This document shows, piece by piece, positions 1 to 12,400 of a stretch of DNA of 64,000 bases. How positions within the stretch are numbered: position 1 is the stretch's first letter; every line of letters starts with the position of its first letter. The stretch lies in NCBI GenBank assembly GCA_028826165.1, contig JAPDFW010000022.1, forward strand, positions 682,001-746,000, in the 5' to 3' direction. The stretch is from Anaeramoeba ignava. Lineage: Eukaryota; Metamonada; Anaeramoebidae. The notes under the pieces were generated by a model. It ran no database searches and had not been told where the DNA came from. It saw only the letters and a list, made by a program, of their open reading frames with translations. Made by a program: the position numbers and the translations under genes.

Positions 1-936
1 ATTTTGATTTTGAATTTGATTTTCTTTCTCAATTTGATTCTTTTTTTCAATCATTAATTTCATTCTCCTTTGAATTTTTTTACTAAATGAAACTCTTCTT
101 TGATGAATATCAAAACTTTTTTTTTGTTTTTCTTTTGGATCAATAATTTTAAAATCATCTGGAAGTTCATCATCTTCATAAAGTTTATTACTGAAAAAAA
201 TTCTTCTTAATCTACAATTTGCATGAACTTTAAGAGAAATTGTTTCAACATATTTTGTTTTAAAAGCTTTTTGAGTAAATTCAACAAGATTAAATTGAAT
301 TTGATTCCAACCAACATCTAATTTCATTGGCAAATTACACATAAATTCTGTAATTTTTGTTTTTTTCTTTTATTTTTTATTCCAATTAAATATTAGATTA
401 AATATTGATTTTATTTGAATTAAATATTAAATATTAATTTACAGTATAATTTGAAGCTCTAAATCTTCTTTTAGCATTTCTATCATCAAGAATTTCAATC
501 TCAAAAGAAAAAAATTTTCTAAGCTAAAAAAATTAAATTAAGTTCAATTAAAATTAAAATTAAATTAAATTAAATTAAATTAAGTTAAATTCAATTCAAA
601 TTTTTATTCCACTTTTTTCTTTTTTATTTAATAAATTTTTATTCCACTTTTTTCTTTTTATTTTTATTTTTTTTTTAAAATAAAATTTACATTTTTAATG
701 AATAAAATCAAATAAGGTAAATGAATTGATAAAGAAATTGAAGAATTAGAAGGATAAGTCAAATAAGTATTTTCAATACAATTACTTTTAATTTCAAGAA
801 CTATTGATTTTAAATCTTCATCTGTAATTCTTTTAATTTGTCCTCCTTTAACATTTTGTTTCCAATTTTTTAATGGTTTTCTTCCAATAGAAAAGAAAAT
901 AGAAATTATTTCATTTTGTGAATATTTTTGATTCAT
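1..936 (-). CDS. CFAP20: CFAP20/BUG22 family protein, 3' end off the window
   Basis: Homologue of the conserved axonemal and centriolar protein CFAP20 (DUF667), a microtubule inner protein of cilia that also occurs in some non-ciliated lineages. Three exons read on the minus strand: 691-936, 443-523 and 1-366 (partial). Both introns are phase 0. Joined, the product shows the family blocks SIGRKPLKNW, IKRITDEDLKS, the RRFRASNY motif, and GWNQIQFNL followed by HANCRLRRIFFS and DELPDDFK. The third exon start at 366 was chosen because it restores family spacing between RASNY and FMCNLPM. After DELPDDFK, where the family normally ends within about 15 residues, this protein continues with a basic, coiled-coil-like extension that becomes Gln/Asn-rich as it leaves the window. 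Identity is firm; the extension is unusual. Confidence 0.9.
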
Positions 937-1355
937 TTTTTTTCTTTTTCTCTTTCAAATAATTCTAATTTTTTTCTTTTTTTTTGAAAACACAAAAACA
1001 AAACAAAACAAGATCAAAAAAAAAAGATCAAAAAGATAAAAATAAATCTTTTTTCTTTTTTCTTTTTTCTTTTTTATTGATTAAAAAATTAAAATAAATT
1101 TTAAATTTAATCAATGTCAAAAAATCAAAAATTTGTTTTTTATTTTTGTTTTTTATTTTGATCAAAATTTTTTTCCTTTTTAAATCAAAATTGATTTTGT
1201 TTTTTTTTTGAAAAGAAAAAAGAAAAAAAGAAAAAAAAGTGGAAAAAAAAGTTGGAAAAAAAGAAAGTTGGAAAAAAAAAGTGGAAAGGAAAAATAAATT
1301 TTGATCAATTTCAAAGTAAAAGAAAAAGAAAGAAAGAAATGAAATGAAAATTTGA

Positions 1356-4300
1356 TTATTTGATTTTTTTGAATTTGTTTTCTTTAACATTCATTTTACT
1401 TAAATCTCCTGCTTTTTTAATTGTTTCCCAAATTTTTTCTTCTCTTTCTTTTAAAAATTCTTTTCTTTTTCTTTCAATCTCAATAGAATGTTTACGAAAT
1501 TCTTGAATTTTTTTATTTGCTGCAATTGTAAGAAGAAATAAGTATTTTTTTCTGATTTTTTCAATTTTAAAAGGTTCACCAGTAATTGGATGATTTTCCA
1601 AATAAGAAACTGCCATTGAAATTTCTTTTTCTGAAACATCAGGTTTTTTCTCAATAATATGTCCAATCATTTTCTTTTCTTCTTGTAAGAAATTCATTAA
1701 ATAATTTGCAAAAACTCTAAGAACTGGATTATTTATTTCATTATCAATAAGCATCATTGCTGAATAAGATTCATCAATCGATTTTTCATTATCAAGTCGG
1801 AAAATTGTTGATATTGATCCTCCAGTTGTTCCTAATAATTTTTTAGCTGCTGAAGTTGCTCCTGAAAATATTGTCATGAAAAATTTAATAAAATCATAAA
1901 TTGAAAATGCTGTTCGATTTTTTACTTTTTCTTTCTCAAGGAAAAATTTAGTGATAATTTTTTGAATAATAATTCCAAATAATATTTGATAAACAAATAC
2001 AATAGCAATGAATATAATTATATAAATAATAATTTTAACAAGAAATTCTTTGGAAACAAACCAATAAAGCGCTTGAATAAAAAATAATATAATGAAAATA
2101 ATTATCCATACTAAAAGAAATGAAATTAATCCTAACCAAATTTGTAAATTTGTGTAAGAAGTAACTTTAATTGCTTTTGCTTGATCAAATTCATTGAATG
2201 GTTTTTTTCCTTGTCTTAAAAGCATAATTCTTTTTCGATATAATTTGAAAATTGATCTCCAAAGTAAAAGAAGAATTATAAATGCAATAAATGCTGATAT
2301 TCCTGAAACAACTGAAACTGCATTCATAATTTTATTTACTTGATATCTTGAAAATCGATAAATAAATCTTTTAAATGAATTTTCAAGTGGATCTTTATCA
2401 ACAGTATAATCAAGTTCATATTCATTAATTAATTGAATTCCATAATCAGAAATTGATTCTGGATAATCACTTATTTCTGGTTTATCATTAAAACAATTAC
2501 TTTGTTGAATATCTCCTATTGTTTCTTGTCTATAAAATTGAACAGTTAAACATGCACTTCGAATAAGTTTAGTACAAAGTAAAATTAATAATGAAACTAA
2601 AACAATCCATAACCAAAATGAAGCAAGTAATCTTTGTGGATAATAAAAATCAAAATAACTTTCATATTCTTTATGTGGATTTGGTTCTTCTTTAAATTTT
2701 GATTTGATTTTATTGTATAATTTCTGAAATAGTTTTACAATCAATTTCCAAAATTTTTTTAATTTACTTGGATTTTTTTCTTCTTTTTTTTCTTCATCTT
2801 CTTTATTTTTTAAATTTTGAGAAAATGTACTTAAAATATTTTGAGTTCCATATCTTCTTGTTGATCTTCTAAGAATAAGTCTAATTTCTGTTTCTGTTAA
2901 TTGAAATTGTTTTTTTTGATTTTCATTTTCATTTTGATTTTCATTTTGATTTTGATTTTGATTTTGATTTTCATTTTGATTTTCATTTTGATTTTCATTT
3001 TCATTTTCATTTTCATTTTCATTTTGATTTTGATTTTGATTTTGATTTTGATTTTGATTTTGATTTTGATTTTGATTTTGATTTTGATTTTCATTTTGAT
3101 TTATATTTTGATTTTCATTTTCATTTTGATTTTCATTTTGATTTTCATTTTGATTTTGAGAATCAGTTTCTAATTCAATTTCATCATTATTATTATTTTT
3201 GTTTTTGTTTTTGTTTTTATTAATATAATAATTTTTTTCATCTTCATTTTCACTTGTTTCTGAATCTGGAATATTTTTTCCAAGTGTTTTTTCAATTTCT
3301 ATTACTTTCAAACTTCTAATTGCTCCTATTGGAAGTAATTTTTTAAAAAGAGATATATAACTTGTCATTCTTTCATTAACAAAAACATATTTATCAATTA
3401 TTTTTGAAAATTTTGGAATAAATCTTGATAAAATAATAAAAAGTAAAGGAATAAGTGTAAGTGAAACAAGAATTCCTTCAAAAAATGATAAAGAAACATA
3501 TTGTCTTGATTCTACTTTTTTTGCTTTTGGAATTAATTTAGGAAGAAATACAATCAAAACAATCATTAATCCAAATGCAATAATAAATGTGAGAATGTTA
3601 TGTTGTTTTGGTGAATTGAGGAAAAAAGGAATTGTAAGTGATAAACTAACAACCCAAAAAAGAAATGATTGTTTTAAAGAATCAACTGCTTTGGTTAATA
3701 TAATACTATCAGGAGAAGTTATTAAAAATGATTGATAATCAGATTGAATTCCTAAAATTGAAAAAGAAACTTCTCCTTTTACTTTGTTTTCTTTGTTTTC
3801 TTCAATTAAACATTCTTTAGTTCCTGAAATTGAATCAAATTGAATATTTTGGAAATAAGCAACTCCTCCAGAACTTATTGAAATTGAACTTTCAGGAATT
3901 GAAACATTACAACATTTTGTAATTATTGAAATTGGAAAATTAATTCCTTCTTGATAACCTGTATTGAAATTAACTGAAACTTTAGCTGAAAATTTATCAC
4001 CAATTTCAATATCATCAGGAACATTATAAACATCAGAAATTACATTATCGATTGGATTTTTTAAATAAAATTGTTCTGTTGTTATACTTATATTATTATA
4101 AGAAAATTTTATTGAATAAAAACCACTGTTTCCAGAAATCATTTTAAGATTAAAAACTGCTATTCCATTTTCATCAGTTGTTTGTAATGTTGTTTGAGGA
4201 TCTAAAACACCACTTCCAGCATTTTGTTCAATTTTAGCTGAAATTACTTTTCCTGATACAATATTTGAATAAGCAAAAAGTTGAACAACAATAGCTCCAA

Positions 4301-7300
4301 TATAAGGTTGTTCATTATACCAAAAAGTATCATTTGAAAAAGTGAAAGGATAACCAATTAATGATTCATTTGAAATTGTTGATCTTATTGAAATATGTGT
4401 TGGGAAATTGATTATTTCAAATGACAAACAACCTATATCGCGATTATCAACGTCAAAAAGCAAATGAATACGAGTACTATTTCCGTAATCTGTTGTATCT
4501 AATGAAAATTCTGCAATTCCATTTTCATTTGTTGTTGCATAACCTTGATAAATGTAACTCGCGTAATTAGTACAGTCACTCACTTCCCATAAATTCACAT
4601 ATTGATTTTGCAATACTTTCGATGTATAAATATCAAGAACAATAGCTTTAGGAGATATTGGGAAAGGTTGATTTATATATAATTGTTGAGGAATATCAAA
4701 AACATATCCTTTTGACTCTATTGTACTTACATTGAAATCCATATCTTCACCATCACTAAACCATTCCATACACAAATAGAATTTACCCGAAATTAAATCA
4801 TTATAGTAAACAAATTGAAAAGCTAAATTCCAAGTTACTTCTCCATTTTCATCTGAAGGTGCTATACTTCTTACAACAGGATCATCTATATCATAAGTAT
4901 TAACATAATCAAAAGGCCAAGCAATATCATAATCATAAAGCCAAAAATAACCATAATAACCTTGAACTGGATTTCCAAGATCATCTGTAATTCTCATTAT
5001 TGGTTGTGGAAAATCTCTTCCATATCCTGAATAGAAGGGTTTCTGATGTATTCCAAGTTATATTTAAATAAAGATCTTGATAATCATATGTCAAATTTAT
5101 AAAAACTTCACTTGATGCTGCAATTCCATTAACAAAAATAACTAAATCAAATGCTTCATTTTGAAAATAATCGTCTTCATCGTAATCTGTTTGATCATTA
5201 ATAACAAAATCATCTAAAACCAATTCATCTAAAATTAAATTGTGAAAAATGAAAATTGAAAAATGAAAAATTAAAAATTAAAAATGAAAAATGAAAAATA
5301 AATTACCATTTCCATTCAAAGTATAAGTTGATTGAAATAAAAGACTTGTTAAATTTCTAACTCGATAACTTGAATTTAATCCTAAAAGATTATAATAAGG
5401 ATCAAATGAATTTAATGCAACAACATGAACTATAAAATCTGTTTCTGTAATATTATTTCCTGAAATTTTTAATCGAATAGATTCATTTCCAAAAGTTGTG
5501 TGTGGAGTAAACCAATTATCAACATCAGGAAAATAACTAATTGTTACTTCTTCTATATTATTTGTCATTGAAAATCTGAAACAATTAGCCCATTCTTCAT
5601 TATAAGAAGTTGGAATATAATCACTTGCTACAGCTATACATAATGAACTTTTCATTTTACTTCCAAATATTCTTGTTGAAATTATTCCAGTTCCACCAGA
5701 AATATTCCAATATCCTTTTTCAGGAAGAATTACATATCCAAGTGGAACTTCTTGTTCTATAAGATAAGCAACAACATTAAATTCTTCATTAATTATATCT
5801 CCATAAAAATTTTGAATAGAAATATTCAAATTTAATAATTCTCCTGATTCAATATTTTCATTCCAATTACTAACTAAAATTCTTCTTGCATCTTCTACAA
5901 CATCATCATATGAAATACTAACTAAAGATGAATTTGAAATGTAATCATCAACAGTAACTGAAAAATTTTGTGAAGTATCATTTTCAAAAGAACAAATTTC
6001 TACAAAATTTACGGATAGAGTAACAAAACCATTTTGATCTGTTAAAAAATTAGAAGGTTCAAAATCGAAATTTGAAATTTCAAAATGAATTAATTTATTT
6101 GGAATTCCTTTCCCAAATTCATCTTGAACTTGAATAACAGACCAAGTATCAGAAGAAATACCTAAAAGTTCATCAACTTTTAATATAGACATTTTATGAG
6201 TCCAAATAATTTGAGAAACTGATGAATTAACTTGAATATCATCAGATAAAACAGAAACACCATCACAAATAAATTTAATTTGAAATGAACAATATTCAGA
6301 TGTAAAACCAGAAAGAGAAAATTTAAGATCTGTAAAAGTAGCTCTAATAATAATAACAATAATAACAAATAATAAATAATAAAAATGAATAAATATTTCT
6401 TTTTTCTTTTTTCTTTTTACTTTCCAAATTGATCTGTAAAAGCAATAGGATTTAAAAGTGATTTATCATCAAAGATTGGTTCTTGATCTTCCAAAATAGA
6501 AATATTACATTGTTTTGAAATCTTTGCAAAAACAGGTTTTTCTGTAATTGAATTATTATTTTGATCTTTTACAGAAATAATCCAAGGTATTGAAAAAGTT
6601 TCACCTTCTTTAACAGAAAATGATCCATCTTGATAAATTTCAACATTTTTAACTATTTTCAAAATTAAATTATAATTTCAATTTTCATTTTCATTAAATC
6701 AATAAATCAAAAACAAACCATTTGTAATGAAATTTAGTTCAAAATATCCAACAGTGTTCATTAATTCGTCCTTTAGATAATCATAATATTTATAAGATAA
6801 TTGAACACCTTCAGCAAATGAAGTAAATCTCATTCTTGTTGAGGTTGATCCAATAAATTTAATAGTTACATTTGAATATGTGTTTCCATAAAGAAGAGAA
6901 TCAGCAATTTCATAAACAGCTAATTTAAATTCAAATTCAAAATTAAATTTAAATTCAAATTTCAATATTAAATTTACCATAAGCTTCATATTCTGGAAAA
7001 ACAAAAGAACGATTTCCTGGAACAAATGTAAATTGAATTCCTTCTAATGATGAATCAGTGAATTCATCTTTTACATAAACATCAAAATTGAAAGTAATCT
7101 CATCTCCATAATTATAAGTAGAATTATTTATTGTGTCATTATTACGAAGGTAAAAATGATCAACTAAATCAAAAAAATAATCAATTTAAATCAATTTAAA
7201 TCAAAAAAAATTATTAAGAAAAAATATTACTTTTTGATTGCATTGAAATTGGAAATTCAATTTCTGGTGCATTTGAATCATATCCAAATTCAAAATCTTT

Positions 7301-8896
7301 ATCTATTTTATTTTTGAAAAAGAAAATTAAATAATGAAAATAGAAAATTGAATATTGAATATTGAATTAAATAATTATTTTTACTTGGACCAGATAAATC
7401 TAAATGATTTCCCCATTCACAATTTGAATAAAAACTTAATCTAACAGTTTGACTTGAACCTGAAATTATTGAAATATTTGAAAATTTTGCAATTCCATCT
7501 TCATCAGAATATTGAGTTAAATCACCATATAATGTAGGATCTGCTTTAATTTTTTCTCTTAATTCAATTAAAGTTAAATCTCCATTTCCTTTATCATATA
7601 CTTCAAAAGAAGAAGAATTAACAAAAATTGCACAATTTTTTATTCCATCTGATTTAAAATTTTTTGAAATTCTCAACTATTTTTTATTTTAATAAATCAA
7701 TTTAAAATATTAATTTAAATATTAATTTAAAATATTAATTTAAATATTAATTTAAAATATTAATTTAAATATCAATTTAAAATATTAATTTAAATATTAA
7801 TTTAAAATATTAATTTAAAATATTAATTTAAATATTAATTTAAATATCAATTTAAAATATTAATTTAAAATATTAATTTAAATATCAATTTAAATATTAA
7901 TTTAAATATTAATTTAAATATTAATTTAAAATATTAATTTAAATATTAATTTAAAATATTAATTTTAAAATAATATTTTAAATATTAATTTAAAAATAAT
8001 TTTATTAATTTTAAAATATTAATTTAAAATATTATTTAAAATATTAATTTAAATATTAATTTAAATATCAATTTAAAAATATTTAAATATTAATTTAAAA
8101 TATTAATTTAAAAATATTTATTTAAATATTAATTTAAAATATCAATTTAAAATATCAATTTAAAAATATTAATTTAAATATTAATTTAAATTTATCAATT
8201 TAAATATCAATTTTAAATATCAATTTAAAATATTAATTTAAAAATAAATCAATTTAAAATATAATTTTAAATATTAATTTAAAATATTAATTTAAAATAT
8301 TAATTTAAATATTAATTTAAAATATTAATTTAAAATATTAATTAAAATATTAATTTAAAATATCAATTTAAATATCAATTTAAAATATTAATTTAAATAT
8401 TAATTTGAAATATTAATTTAAAATATTAATTTGAAATATCAATTTAAATATTAATTACTTCAGTTGAAAAAGGTTGCCAATAAAAACTTCTGTTTCATTT
8501 GGAAATTTAAAGAAATCCAAACTAAATTTGAAATTATCCAAAAAAATTTAATAATTTAGAAATAATTATTTTGGAATTAAAAAAGGAAATAATTTTTGAT
8601 TTTGATTTTGATTTTGATTTTAATTTTGATTTTTATTTTGATTTTAATTTTGATTTTGATTTATATTTTGATTTTGATTTTGATTTTGATTACTTTGATT
8701 GAATTTTATCTTCTCTTAAATCTAAGCCTTCAAGTAAATATCTTATTGCAACTCCAAAAGTGAAAACAAAAAAAGTAGAAAGAAAAAGAATTGTCATTGA
8801 ACGCCAAATAACATCATCTCCAACAAAATCAAGAAATTTAGGTGTTCCAATAAATTTAAATACTTTTTTCCAAAATTTAGAGCATTTATTTTTCAT
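1356..8896 (-). CDS. Large multi-pass membrane protein with Ig-like beta-sandwich repeats
   Basis: Nine exons: 8694-8896, 8459-8521, 7385-7671, 7231-7302, 6978-7163, 6719-6919, 6421-6652, 5307-6343 and 1356-5228. They encode about 2,050 residues. An N-terminal hydrophobic segment (near residue 35) is followed by a long, Asn/Ser-rich, probably extracellular stretch. This repeats short blocks of the type DENG-x-A-x-F (for example TTDENGIAVFNL, TTNENGIAEFSL), typical of Ig-like or invasin-like beta-sandwich domains. The C-terminal third carries several transmembrane segments, a cytosolic NQ/NE repeat (2910-3160), a second group of transmembrane segments, and a basic tail. In exon 9 the frame must shift by one base near 5045, between NITWNTS and KPFYSGYG. 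No intron fits there, so an indel is likely. I do not recognise the family; an adhesion or sensor role would be inference only. Confidence 0.75.
7672..8458 (-). repeat. Intron filled with AATATTAATTTA-type repeat
   Basis: Intron 2 of the large membrane-protein gene, 787 bp. It consists almost wholly of variants of AATATTAATTTA and AAATATCAATTTA. I see no open frame or other signal inside it. The minus-strand donor lies next to exon 2 and the acceptor is the TTGAG before 7671. Confidence 0.85.
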
Positions 8897-9472
8897 TGTT
8901 TTGTTTTGTTTTGTTTTGTTTTGTTTTGTGTTTTTGAAATAAAAAGAAAGCTAAAAAAAGAGATAAAGAGTGGTAAAAAAGTAAGAGAGAAAAAGAAAAA
9001 GTGAAAGAAAAAGTGAAAATGATTTTGATTTTCTAATTGAAAAAAAAAATTTTTATTAATTTGGGAAGATCAAAGAAAAAAAGAAAAAAGTGGAAAGAAA
9101 AGTAAAATTGAATTAATTTAAATGATTAAATATTAATTAAATTATATTCTATTTTAGATTTAAATTGTTTTAAAAAGTAAAATTGAATTAATTTAAATGA
9201 TTAAATATTAATTAAATTATATTTTATTTTAGATTTAAATTGTTTTAAAAAGTAAAATTGAATTAATTTAAATGATTAAATATTAATTAAATTATATTTT
9301 ATTTTTGATTTAAATTGTTTTAAAAAGAAAAAAGTGGAAAGAATGAGTCAGAAAAAATAAAAATTATTTTTAATTATTTTTTTTTTAAATAAAAAAAATT
9401 TTTTTTTCATTTTTTCATTTTTCATTTTTTTTTCCCAAATTATAAAAAAAAAAATCAATTAAAAATAAAAAA
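8897..9472. other. Divergent spacer between membrane-protein gene and Grp94
   Basis: Contains purine- and T-rich simple sequence and one exact-looking tandem repeat (three units, listed separately). A long T-rich tract with CATTTTT elements lies just before the Grp94 start codon, as before most genes here. No gene is visible. Confidence 0.7.
9101..9325. repeat. Three tandem copies of a 75-bp unit
   Basis: Units begin at 9101, 9176 and 9251, each with AGTAAAATTGAATTAATTTA, and each ends with a TTGTTTTAAAA element. They differ at only one or two positions (for example TATTCT versus TATTTT). The period is longer and the copies cleaner than the intron microsatellites. It lies in the shared upstream region of two divergent genes. 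Confidence 0.9.
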
Positions 9473-12400
9473 ATGAAAATTATTTTATATTTCCTTTTTA
9501 TGTTTCTCTTGTTGTTAAGATTATTAACAACAGCAGAACAAGAAAATGATGAACCAATTGAAGCAAAAGCAGATCCAATAATTGAAAATGATATTGTAGA
9601 AGATATAGGACATAAAACAGCACCAGGAAAAACTGAAATGTAAATATTTTTGATTTTAATTTAATTTATTTTTTGAATTTTAATTTTTTAATTTTTTTAT
9701 TTTTTATTTTTTAAAGAGATGAAGAAATTAGAAAACAAACACAACATTGGAGTCATGATGAACAAGAATTAATCAAAGAAACTATGGAAAGTTTCAAATA
9801 TCAAGCAGACACTGCAAAATTGATGGAATTAATTATTAACTCCATTTATTCAAATAAAGAAATTTTCTTAAGAGAGGTAATTTAATTTCAATTTCAATTT
9901 CAATTCAACTTAATTTAATTTTAATTTAATTCAATTTAATTTAATTTCAATTTAATTCAATTTAATTTAATTTCAATTTAATTCAATTCAACTTAATTTA
10001 AATTTAATTTAATTTCAATTTAATTTAATTTCAATTTAATTAATTTCAATTTCAATTTCAATTCAATTTAATTTCAATTTAATTTCAATCTAATTCAATT
10101 TAATTTAATTTCAATTTAATTTAATTTAATTTTAATCTAATTTAATTTCAATTTAATTTCAATTTCAATTTAATTTCAATTTCAATTTAATTTCAATTTA
10201 ATTTAATTTAATTTAATTTAATTTAATTATTTCAATTTAATTTAATCTAATTCAATTTAATTTTAATTTAATTTAAATTTTAATTTCAATTTAATTTAAT
10301 TTAATTTCAATTTAATTTAATCTAATTCAATTTAATTTTAATCTAATTTAAATTTTAATTTCAATTTAATTTAATTTAATTTCAATTTAATTTAATTCAA
10401 TTTAATTTAATTTTAATTTAATTTCAATTTAATTTCAATTTAATTTCAATTTAATTTTAATTTAATTTCAATTTAATTTCAATTTAATTTCAATTTAATT
10501 TCAATTTAATCAATTTTAATTCAATTTTAATTTTAATTTTAATTTCAATTTAATTTCAATTTAATTTCAATTTAATTCAAATTTCAATTTAATTTCAATT
10601 TAATTTCAATTTAATTTCAATTTAATTTCAATTTAATTTCAATTTAATTTCAATTTAATTTCAATTTAATTTCAATTTAATTTCAATTTAATTTAATTTC
10701 AATTTAATTTAATTCAATTTAATTTCAATTTAATTTCAATTTAATTTCAATTTAATTTAAATTTTAATTTCAATTTAATTTCAATTTAATTTCAATTTAA
10801 TTTCAATTTAATTTCAATTTAATTTCAATTTAATTTCAATTTTATTTAATTCAATTTTAATTTAATTTAATTTCAATTTCATTCAATTTCATTTAATTTC
10901 ATTTAATTCTATTTCAATCTAATTTCAATTTAATTTCAATTTAATTAATTTCAATTTAATTTCAATTTAATTTCAATTTAATTTCAATTCAATTTTAATC
11001 TAATTTAATCTAATTTAATCTAATTTAATTTTATTTCAATCTAATTTCAATTTAATCTAATTCAATTTAATTTTAATTCAATTTAATTTAATTTCAATTT
11101 AATTTAATTTCAATTTAATTTCAATTTAATTTAATCTAATTCAATTTAATTTTAATCTAATTTCAATTTAATTTAAATTTTAATTTAATTTCAATTTAAT
11201 TCAATTTTATTTAATTTCAATTTAATCTAATTCAATTTAATTTTAATCTAATTTAAATTTTAATTTCAATTTAATTTAAATTTTAATTTAATTTAATTTA
11301 ATTTAGTTAATAAGTAATGCAAGTGATGCACTTCAAAAGATTCGTTTCCTTTCATTGTTAGATGCTTCAAAACTTGGATCAGATACTCTTGATGATTTAA
11401 AGATTAAAGTAAATAATTTGAAATTTAATTTTAATTTTATAAATGATTTTAATTTTAATTTTAATTTTATAAATTTAATTTCAAAATGAATTTTAATTTC
11501 AAAATGAAATTTAATTTCAAAATGAAATTTAATTTCAAAATGAATTTTAATTTTATAAATGAATTTTAATTTTTTAAATTTAATTTTAATTTTAAATAGA
11601 TTGCATTTGATTCAGAAAATAGATTGATAACTATTACTGATAATGGAATTGGAATGACTAAAAACGATTTAGTAAACAATATAGGAAGAATTGCACAATC
11701 CGGATCTAAACAATTTCTCGACAAACTTCACGAAACAGGAGATCTTTCTGGAATCATTGGACAATTTGGAGTAGGATTTTACTCCGTATTTTTAGTTTCT
11801 GATTCTGTAACAGTTATATCGAAACATAACGATGATCCAACTCAATGGATTTGGAGAAGTGATTTGAAAGGTGTAAACGAAACATCATACACAATCTCAC
11901 CCGATCCGCGAGGAAACACACTCGGAAGAGGTACATCAATTGTCCTCCATATTTCAGAGGATTCGGAACTTGATCCGTTTCTTGATCAAGAGGAACTTAC
12001 TGATCTTGTCATCAAATACTCTCAATTTATTGATTTCCCAATTTATATGTATAAGTATGTTTGGGAAAATGTTCCAATAGAAAAAAAGCCAGAAAATGAT
12101 GAAAAACAACCTGAAAAAGAACCTGAAAATGAACCAGTTACTGATTTCGAGATTGAAGAAGATGAGCCAGAAAATTTGGATCAAGATGAAAAAATTGATG
12201 AACCAGAAACTGAAAGAATTCAAATGTGGAAATGGGTTATGATGAATCCACAAAAGCCTATTTGGATCAGAAATTCAAAGGATATTTCCCCTGATGAATA
12301 CAATTCTTTCTTTAAAATGCTTTCTAAAAAAACTGAGGATCCTATGACTTATATTCATTTTTCGGCTGAAGGTGAAGCTGAATTTAGAAGTATTTTGTAT

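Noticed and set aside
1028-1390. Short Phe/Leu/Lys-rich ORF downstream of the membrane-protein stop
   Set aside because: Made of homopolymer-derived residues, overlaps the end of the membrane-protein gene and shows no domain.
2897-3173. Long ORFs of KIKIKM or LILILF on both strands over repeats (also at 14631-15390, 18626-19775, 56762-57325, 62426-63249)
   Set aside because: They are alternative-frame or antisense readings of the coding hexamer arrays. They contain no domain and only exist because NAAAAT repeats lack stops in several frames.
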